Source: Macrostomum hystrix
Lineage: Eukaryota > Platyhelminthes > Macrostomidae
Reading direction: 5' to 3'
DNA: 64,000 nucleotides
NCBI GenBank assembly: GCA_950097015.1
Contig: CATNEN010000001.1
Span: forward strand, 9,605,001-9,669,000
Under the pieces are notes generated by a model, which was given only the letters and a program-made list of their open reading frames with translations, was not told the origin of the DNA and did not search any database. The position numbers and the translations under genes are program-made. This document shows, piece by piece, positions 56,875 through 64,000 of the stretch (its first letter is position 1; the number at the start of each line of letters is the position of its first letter).

Positions 56875-58470
56875 GGTTGGTTTCGATGTTTGGTAATCGA
56901 AGTTTGGTTGTCGAAGTTTGGTTGCCGAAGTTTGGTTATCGAGGTTTGGTTGTCGAAGTTTGGTTATCGAAGTTTAGTTGTCGAAGTTTGGTTATCGAAG
57001 TTTGGTTGTCGAAGTTTGGTTATCGAAGTCGAAGTTTGGTTGTCGAAGTTTGGTTGTCGAAGTTTGGTTATCGAAGTTTGGTTGTCGAAGTTTGGTTATC
57101 GAAGTTTGGTTATCGAAGTTTGGTTATCGAAGTTTGGTTGTCGAAGTTTGGTTGTCGAAGTTTGGTTGTCGAAGTTTGGTTATCGAAGTTTGGTTGTCGA
57201 AGTTTGGTTATCGAAGTCGAAGTTTGGTTGTCGATGTTTGGTTATCGAAGTTTGGTTATCGATGTTTGGTTGTCGAAGTTTGGTTATCGTTGTCGAAGTT
57301 TGGTTATCGAAGTCGAAGTTTGGTTGTCGAAGTTTGGTTGTCGAAGTTTGGTTATCGAAGTTTGGTTATCGAAGCTTGGTTGTCGAAGTTTGGTTGTCGA
57401 TGTTTGGTTGTCGAAGTTTGGTTATCGAAGTTTGGTTGTCGAAGTTTTGTTATCGAAGTCGAAGTTTGGTTGTCGATGTTTGGTTGTCGAAGTTTGGTTA
57501 TCGAAGTCGAAGTTTTGTTGTCGATGTTTGGTTGTCAAAGTTTGGTTATCGAAGTTTTGTTATCGATGTTTGGTTGTCGATGTTTTGTTATCGAAGTTTG
57601 GTTGTCGAAGTTTGGTTATCGAAGTTTTGTTATCGATGTTTGGTTGTCGAAGTTTGGTTGTCGAAGTTTGGTTATCGAAGTCGAAGTTTTGTTGTCGATG
57701 TTTGGTTGTCAAAGTTTGGTTATCGAAGTTTTGTTATCGAAGTTTGGTTGTCGAAGTTTGGTTGTCGAAGTTTGGTTGTCGAAGTTTGGTTGTCGAAGTT
57801 TGGTTGTCGAAGTTTGGTTGTCAATGTTTTGTTATCGAAGTTTGGTTGTCGATGTTTTGTTATCGAAGTTTGGTTGTCGATGTTTTGTTATCGAAGTTTG
57901 GTTGTCGATGTTTTGTTATCGATGTTTGGTTGTCGATGTTTTGTTATCGAAGTTTGGTTGTCGATGTTTTGTTATCGAAGTTTGGTTGTCGATGTTTTGT
58001 TATCGAAGTTTGGTTGTCGAAGTTTGGTTGTCGAAGTTTGGTTGTCGAAGTTTGGTTGTCGATGTTTGGTTGTCGAAGTTTGGTTGTCGAAGTTTGGTTG
58101 TCGAAGTTTGGTTGTCGAAGTTTGGTTGTCGAAGTTTGGTTGTCGAAGTTTGGTTGTCAATGTTTTGTTATCGAAGTTTGGTTGTCGATGTTTTGTTATC
58201 GATGTTTGGTTGTCGATGTTTTGTTATCGAAGTTTGGTTGTCGATGTTTTGTTATCGAAGTTTGGTTGTCGATGTTTTGTTATCGAAGTTTGGTTGTCGA
58301 AGTTTGGTTGTCGAAGTTTGGTTGTCGATGTTTGGTTGTCGAAGTTTGGTTGTCGAAGTTTGGTTATCGAAGTTTTGTTATCGATGTTTGGTTGTCGATG
58401 TTTTGTTATCGAAGTTTGGTTGTCGAAGTCGAAATTTAGTTGTCGAGGTTTGGTTATTGAAGTTGGTTGT
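56875..58470. repeat. Minisatellite, 14-bp unit
   Basis: About 110 copies of GTCGAAGTTTGGTT with variants (ATCGAA, GATG, TTTTG) and a recurrent 6-bp insertion (GAAGTC). As 14 is not a multiple of 3 and the unit has no stop, all three plus frames stay open for over 500 codons; not a gene. A ~300 bp block near 57760-58030 recurs near 58040-58310. Confidence 0.96.
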
Positions 58471-59190
58471 AGAAGTAAAATTCGTTGTCGTTTGCTATGG
58501 GAAATATTTCTTAAAGAAAGTACTAAAGAAAACCTAGTTCACCTTCTTCATAACAATGTTTTTTCGAGCTGAAGCTAGAAAACTTCCAAGTTTCAGAAAT
58601 ATCACGCCGGAGCTACCAGATGTGAAAATATGGAAAGATATTTTTGGAATCGATAATTGGACAGCCTTAGAATATGTGTCCCACTCAGTAACTGTCGCAG
58701 TCCTGTACCCCAATCTCTATGGTGACCCGCCGATCCATGAATTAATGCGCAGCTGCTGGCGCGTCACTGTTATGACGCATCTTTTTTTAACTGGCAAATA
58801 AAGAAGAACAAAAATTTCTTTGGCTCTAAAAGTATTCTACAAGCTGTGCCAAGTTAATTGGATGGGTCTCTGTTTACTTATTTTGCACACCTTGGATAGC
58901 TGGCTAGTGTGTAAGCCAATTAGCAATCTGTTGCCATTGCCTTTCTTTATTTTCATTACGCGCAATTTTCTTCCAGACGTCGCTCTTCAGTGAGAGCTAA
59001 TTATGCGGCACTTAGGCCATCTTTTCCAGCGGGTGTGGTGAAATCTGTGCTGTGCGTGAGCATTAATGACTGTTGCTTGGCAACGAAACTCATATCTGAA
59101 ATGAAACTTACAATTTTAGATACTGCTTAAAATAGGCTTCATTCAATTCGATATTGTATTAGATATTCAATTTCTGTTGTTCCTTACTTC
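58471..59190. other. Intergenic DNA with one short open frame
   Basis: An open frame at 58556-58801 (MFFRAEARKLPSFRNITPEL then IWKDIFGIDNWTALEYVSHS) has normal composition but no family match that I recognise. Possibly a transposon relic. Confidence 0.3.
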
Positions 59191-59194
59191 CTAC

Positions 59195-59855
59195 TTCTCT
59201 CCGTTTCCATCTCCCTCTCCCTCTCCCTCTCCCTCTCACTTTCGCTCTCCCTCTCCCTCTCCCTCTCCCCCTCTCCCTCTCCATCTCTCTCCCTCTCCCT
59301 CTCCCCCTCTCCCTCTCACTCTCCCTCTCCCTCTCACTCTCCCTCTCCCTCTCACTCTCCCTCTCCCTCTCCCTCTCCCTCTCACTCTCCCTCTCCCTCT
59401 CACTCTCCCTCTCCCTCTCCCTCTCCCTCTCCCTCTCACTCTCCCTCTCCCTCTCCCTCTCCCTCTCACTCTCCCTCTCCCTCTTCCTCTCCCTCTCACT
59501 CTCCCTCTCCCTCTCACTCTCCCTCTCCCTCTCCCTCTCCCTCTCCCTCTACCTCTCACTCTCCCTCTCCCTCTCCCTCTCCCTCTCCCCCTCTCCCTCT
59601 CCGTCTCTCTCCCTCTCCCTCTCCCACTCTCCCTCTCACTCTCCCTCTCCCTCTCACTCTCCCTCTCCCTCTCACTCTCCCTCTCACTCTCCCACTCTCA
59701 CTCTCCCTCTCCCTCTCCCTCTCCCTCTCCCCCTCTCCCTCTCCATCTCTCTCCCTCTCCCTCTCCCACTCTCCCTCTCACTCTCCCTCTCCCTCTCACT
59801 CTCCCTCTCCCTCTCACTCTCCCTCTCACTCCCGCTCTCCCTCTGCCTTTCCCTA
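59195..59855. repeat. (CCCTCT)n microsatellite
   Basis: Hexanucleotide CTCCCT array with regular CACTCT interruptions every 12-30 bp. A strong pyrimidine/purine strand asymmetry over ~660 bp. Read-through frames (Leu-Pro, Arg-Gly) are artefacts. Confidence 0.97.
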
Positions 59856-60780
59856 TCTCTGTCCAAACGGAATTCCCTCAATATCTCTAATCTCTCTCTC
59901 CCTTTGCCTTCTTATCGAATTAGCAATTCTCCCAAATGAACTTCTAAAAACTGCAATCATTTTTAATCATCGTACGATTTTCATGGTCCCATATTTGCTT
60001 TCGGTGATTAATCTTGTCTTACCACAAGCAATAAAAATGCCGAAAAAATCTGCTATTAAACCTCTTCCTAAATGCAAAATGCTGCCGGATAAACATTTTT
60101 ATCTTATTTTATTTCTTTTAAATAGAAAAAGGTTGCCCCTAGAATCAACTGGATAGTTTTGACATTATTGCTCGTTATGTTAATTTTTTCATTTTTTATC
60201 TAATGTGGATTCACCATTGAGGTTGGCTCAGTGGAATGTTTGTTGTTCTTGCCACCAGGGTCTTCGACAAGAATCTCAACGATGCTGTGACGCCTGACGT
60301 CTTTGAAAGTCAGTTCATTGTGTTAAGGGGCGGAAAATTTAAGCCAACATTTTGGACTTTCACGAAGATCGATCAATCGGTTGGGAGCGAAGTACCGTAG
60401 TAGTTGAAATGGAATGTGGTCTTTCGTCAGGGGGTGAATAGCGTGATCTTTTCACTGTTGATGTTAACACATGACGACAAATTTCGCATTGTGACGAGGG
60501 TAGAAAAACAGATCTATAAAGGATTTTATAAAGCAAATCCACTCACTCGATCATTCATCAATTCATTATAACGGTTGTGTATTCTACAGCATTGATTTGA
60601 CATGTAACAATAAACTAAGAAAACTAGCGCATTGCCTCGAAATTCTGCATATTGCGAATGTTCAGGTGTGAAAAAATGTTCCTTTTTTGCGTTTGATTTG
60701 GAGAAAATGAAAGAATCTATATTAGAAAAAACATTGACTTCGTCCAATTTTTTTATTCAGCATTGTCCTGAACTTTCTGA
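59856..60780. other. Intergenic DNA with a possible exon
   Basis: After CTTGCCACCAG at 60259 the plus strand reads GVFDKNLNDAVTPDVFESQF then IVLRGGKFKPTFWTFTKIDQ to about 60400. It is not recognised and has no supporting neighbours. The rest is AT-rich. Confidence 0.3.
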
Positions 60781-60784
60781 GACG

Positions 60785-61835
60785 CTAAAATTCAGATTCC
60801 CAGAAGTTTCAGGTTCCTTGAAGGTTTCAGGTTCCTTGAGGGTTTCATGTTCACTGAAGATTTCAGGTTCACTGAAGATTTCAGGTTCCCTGAAGATTTT
60901 AGGTTTCTGAAGATTTTATGATCCCTGAAGGTTTCAGGGTCCCTGAAGGTTTCAGGGTCCCTGAAGGTTTCAGGGTCCCTGAAGATTTTAGGTTTCTGAA
61001 GATTTTATGATCCTTGAAGGTTTCAGGGTCCCTGAAGATTTTAGGTTTCTGAAGATTTTATGATCCCTGAAGGTTTCAGGGTCCCTGAAGGTTTCAGGGT
61101 CCCTGAAGGTTTCAGGTTCCCTGAAGGTTTCAGGTTCCCTGAAGATTTTTGGTTACTTAAGGATTTTAGGTTCCCTGAAGATTTCAGTTTCCCTGAATTT
61201 TATAGGCTCCGTGAAGTTTTCAGGTTGCCTTAAGGTTTCAGGTTCCCTGAAGGTTTCAGGTTCCCTGAAGATTTTAGGTTTCTGAAGATTTTATGATCCC
61301 TGAAGGTTTCAGGGTCCCTGAAGGTTTCAGGGTCCCTGAAGGTTTCAGGGTCCCTGAAGATTTTAGGTTTCTGAAGATTTTATGATCCTTGAAGGTTTCA
61401 GGGTCCCTGAAGATTTTAGGTTTCTGAAGATTTTATGATCCCTGAAGGTTTCAGGGTCCCTGAAGGTTTCAGGGTCCCTGAAGGTTTCAGGTTCCCTGAA
61501 GGTTTCAGGTTCCCTGAAGATTTTTGGTTACTTAAGGATTTTAGGTTCCCTGAAGATTTCAGTTTCCCTGAATTTTATAGGCTCCGTGAAGTTTTCAGGT
61601 TGCCTTAAGGTTTCAGGTTCCCTGAAGGTTTCAGGCCCACTAAATATTTCAGGTTTCCTGAAGATTTCAGATTCCCTGAAGGTTTCAGGTTCCCTGAAGA
61701 TTTTAGGTTCCCTGAGAATTTTAGGTTCCCTGAGGATTTCAGGTTCCCTGAAGATTTTTGATTCCCTGGAGGTTTCAGGTTCCCGGAAGTTTTCAGGCTC
61801 CCTGAAGATTTCAGGCTTCCTGAATGTGAAGATAA
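60785..61835. repeat. Minisatellite, 18-bp unit
   Basis: About 58 copies around CCCTGAAGGTTTCAGGTT. A segment with rare variants (TGGTTACTTAAGG, then TATAGGCTCCGTGAAG) at 61145-61240 recurs at 61520-61615, so a block of about 375 bp is duplicated. Confidence 0.95.
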
Positions 61836-62514
61836 TTCATTTTCCACTTTTACACACCAAGTAATCGCAACGAGAAGAAATGTTGATTTAGTAAAAGATA
61901 AAAGACAAGATTTTTGTGTTAGAAAAAAATGATGCTCATTTTCTGTATAGACTTATACCCAACAATGTTAGTAACCATCTATAGCAGTATGAAATGTCAA
62001 GTCAAGCAATTGCGGATCATTCACAATCCATGTTTGCTATTCCACTCGCTCACATTTTAATGATAGTTCGCTCGAACTGAGTGGGAATACAGAATGCATT
62101 ACTATAAATGTTTAATAATATAGTCGTTATACTAGCGACTGCTTCAGGTGTTTTACCTGTCGGAGCATTCTTTGATTGAAAGGGTTGTGCGTTGTGTGTT
62201 AGTTTGTGTCCACACGCATGTTACAGTGTTAGGCCGATAGCTTGCGCTAGGCTCGTGTTTATTTAGTATGGTCTATTATTCTTTGCCATTGTGATCAATC
62301 TTTCTTAAAGTCGTTTCCACTCGACTATACGTCGCGAATTTGTCGTCCAACTTACTATGCGTCAAAATATTTGTTTTCTCGCGATACCAGTTTGAAGCTA
62401 ACTTTGTTTTACCTATATTATTCTGATTTTAATTTAGCTTTTATAATCACTTCTTTTTTCCATATAACTGTATATGTTCTGCTAAAAGTTTCGAATTAAT
62501 TTTATTGTCTTTTT
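61836..62514. other. Intergenic DNA
   Basis: No coding feature or recognised repeat. Confidence 0.5.
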
Positions 62515-63600
62515 AGTCTTGTCTTAGTGCCTGTCCTATTTGTCTTGTAAGTTGTCTGTCCTAGTTGTCTGATAAGGTGTCTGTCCTAGTTGTCTGATAA
62601 GGTGTCTGTCCTAGTTGTCTGTTAAGGTGTCTGTCCTAGTTGTCTGATAAGGTGTCTGTCCTAGTTGTCTTGTAAGGTGTCTGTCCTAGTTGTCTGATAA
62701 GGTGTCTGTCCTAGTTGTCTGATAAGGTGTTTGTCCTATTTGTCTGATAAGGTGTCTGTCCTAGTTGTCTGATAAGGTGTCTGTCCTAGTTGTCTGATAA
62801 GGTGTCTGTCCTATTTGTCTGATAAGGTGTCTGTCCTAGTTGTCTGATAAGGTGTCTGTCCTATTTGTTTTGTAAGTTGTCTGTCCTATTTGTCTGATAA
62901 GTTGTCTGTCCTAGTTGTCTGATAAGTTGTCTGTCCTATTTGTCTGATAAGGTGTCTGTCCTATTTGTCTGATAAGGTGTCTGTCCTATTTGTCTGATAA
63001 GGTGTCTGTCCTAGTTGTCTGATAAGGTGTCTGTCCTAGTTGTTTGATAAGTTGTCTGTCCTAGTTGTCTGATAAGTTGTCTGTCCTAGTTGTCTGATAA
63101 GTTGTCTGTCCTATTTGTCTGATAAGGTGTCTGTCCTATTTGTCTGATAAGGTGTCTGTCCTATTTGTCTGATAAGTTGTCTGTCCTAGTTGTCTGATAA
63201 GGTGTCTGTCCTAGTTGTTTGATAAGGTGTCTGTCCTATTTGTCTGATAAGGTGTCTGTCCTAGTTGTCTGATAAGTTGTCTGTCCTATTTGTCTGATAA
63301 GGTGTCTGTCCTAGTTGTCTGATAAGGTGCCTGTCCTATTTGTCTTGTAAGTTGTCTGTCCTAGTTGTCTGATAAGGTGTCTGTCCTGGTTTTCTGTTAA
63401 GGTGTCTGTCCTATTTGTCTGATAAGGTGTCTGTCCTATTTGTCTTGTAAGTTGTCTGTCCTAGTTGTCTGATAAGGTGTCTGTCCTGGTTTTCTGTTAA
63501 GGTGTCTGTCCTAGTTGTCTTGTAAGTTGTCTGTCCTGGTTTTCTGTTAAGGTGTCTGTCCTAGTTGTCTGTTAAGGTGTCTGTCCTAGTTGTCTGTCTA
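62515..63600. repeat. Minisatellite, 25-bp unit
   Basis: About 42 copies with core TTGTCTGATAAGGTGTCTGT then CCTAG/CCTAT; TAAGTTGTC and TTGTAAG variants recur in blocks. Confidence 0.96.
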
Positions 63601-64000
63601 GTTGTCTATATCTATGATCAGTCTATCACGACTCATTAGTGTAATACGCTCGTAGTAAGTTTTCTGTCACTCTGTCACGCCTTATCTTTGTGTCAGTCAA
63701 TAAAAAGCTGATTCGTTTGCTCGATCGAAATGTGCAAATTAAAAAAATATTATCTTGGCTAGTACCCACAAGCCAAACTGATCATGTCTGTTCTCTGTTT
63801 GTCTAAGACTAGAGTGAGTTGAAAAAACGCAAAATTTGCTAATAAATTGCGCTTGGTGAAGTAACTAATCAAGAAGCACAAATTTGATATATTTGACTGA
63901 CATTTCAAATTATGACAAGTGCAGAACTATATCTTAACAGTGCTGTCAAGCCCCGTTGTCAAGTCGCACAGTCAAGCAGAAGTAGCAAAACAAAAAAATC
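63601..64000. other. AT-rich intergenic DNA at window end
   Basis: No feature recognised. Confidence 0.5.

Noticed and set aside
56877-58572. Three overlapping 500-560-codon frames
   Set aside because: All three phases open at once, the expected result of a stop-free 14-bp unit.
59177-59890. Leu-Pro and Arg-Gly repeat proteins
   Set aside because: Read-through of a hexanucleotide microsatellite.

Overview
The window is nuclear DNA from an invertebrate animal. The genes have short exons with GT-AG introns, and the domains (kynurenine aminotransferase, Fis1, Erg28, Mab-21/cGAS-like, ALK-type glycine-rich, calcineurin-B-like EF-hand) and the transposon mix (tRNA-derived SINEs, Penelope-like, RNase H-bearing non-LTR, Tc1/mariner) are metazoan. 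A spiralian such as a flatworm or mollusc fits, but the species cannot be fixed from sequence alone. Nothing here is bacterial and there is no CRISPR array or operon.

Layout. 1-4.1 kb (+): a gene joining ankyrin-type repeats to a Mab-21/cGAS-like nucleotidyltransferase domain. 4.8-6.7 kb (+): exon-like pieces of an extracellular glycine-rich (ALK/LTK-type) protein, invaded by SINEs. 7.9-11.8 kb: two divergently transcribed paralogous protein kinases, both with DFD in place of the usual DFG, and with similar C-terminal domains. 13.8-26.6 kb (-): two tandem kynurenine aminotransferase-like genes whose introns are filled by minisatellites and, in one case, a 5'-truncated non-LTR retrotransposon. 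27.7-34.4 kb: a Tc1/mariner relic, a broken transposase-like sequence beside one member of a ~200 bp inverted-repeat pair, and a two-exon GT32-type glycosyltransferase lying between the two inverted repeats. 35.9-44.4 kb: two adjoining minisatellites of 4.3 and 3.6 kb. 46.2-49.0 kb (-): Erg28 and Fis1 homologues. 49.9-50.8 kb: the 3' part of a Penelope-like element. 53.0-55.4 kb (+): a three-exon calcineurin-B-like EF-hand gene. 55.5-63.6 kb: almost only satellites and microsatellites.

The dominant property is tandem repetition. About twenty unrelated arrays, with periods from 4 to about 60 bp, occupy roughly a third of the window and sit in most of the longer introns. Many have no stop codons, so they give long open frames of several hundred codons that I regard as artefacts. 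Splice junctions quoted below were worked out by hand from reading-frame continuity, GT/AG signals and remembered family alignments. The genes look like independent cellular genes; the only evident relations are the two paralogous pairs (kinases and aminotransferases). The best candidates for new biology are the ankyrin-Mab21 fusion, the DFD kinase pair, and the inverted-repeat-bounded segment around the glycosyltransferase.
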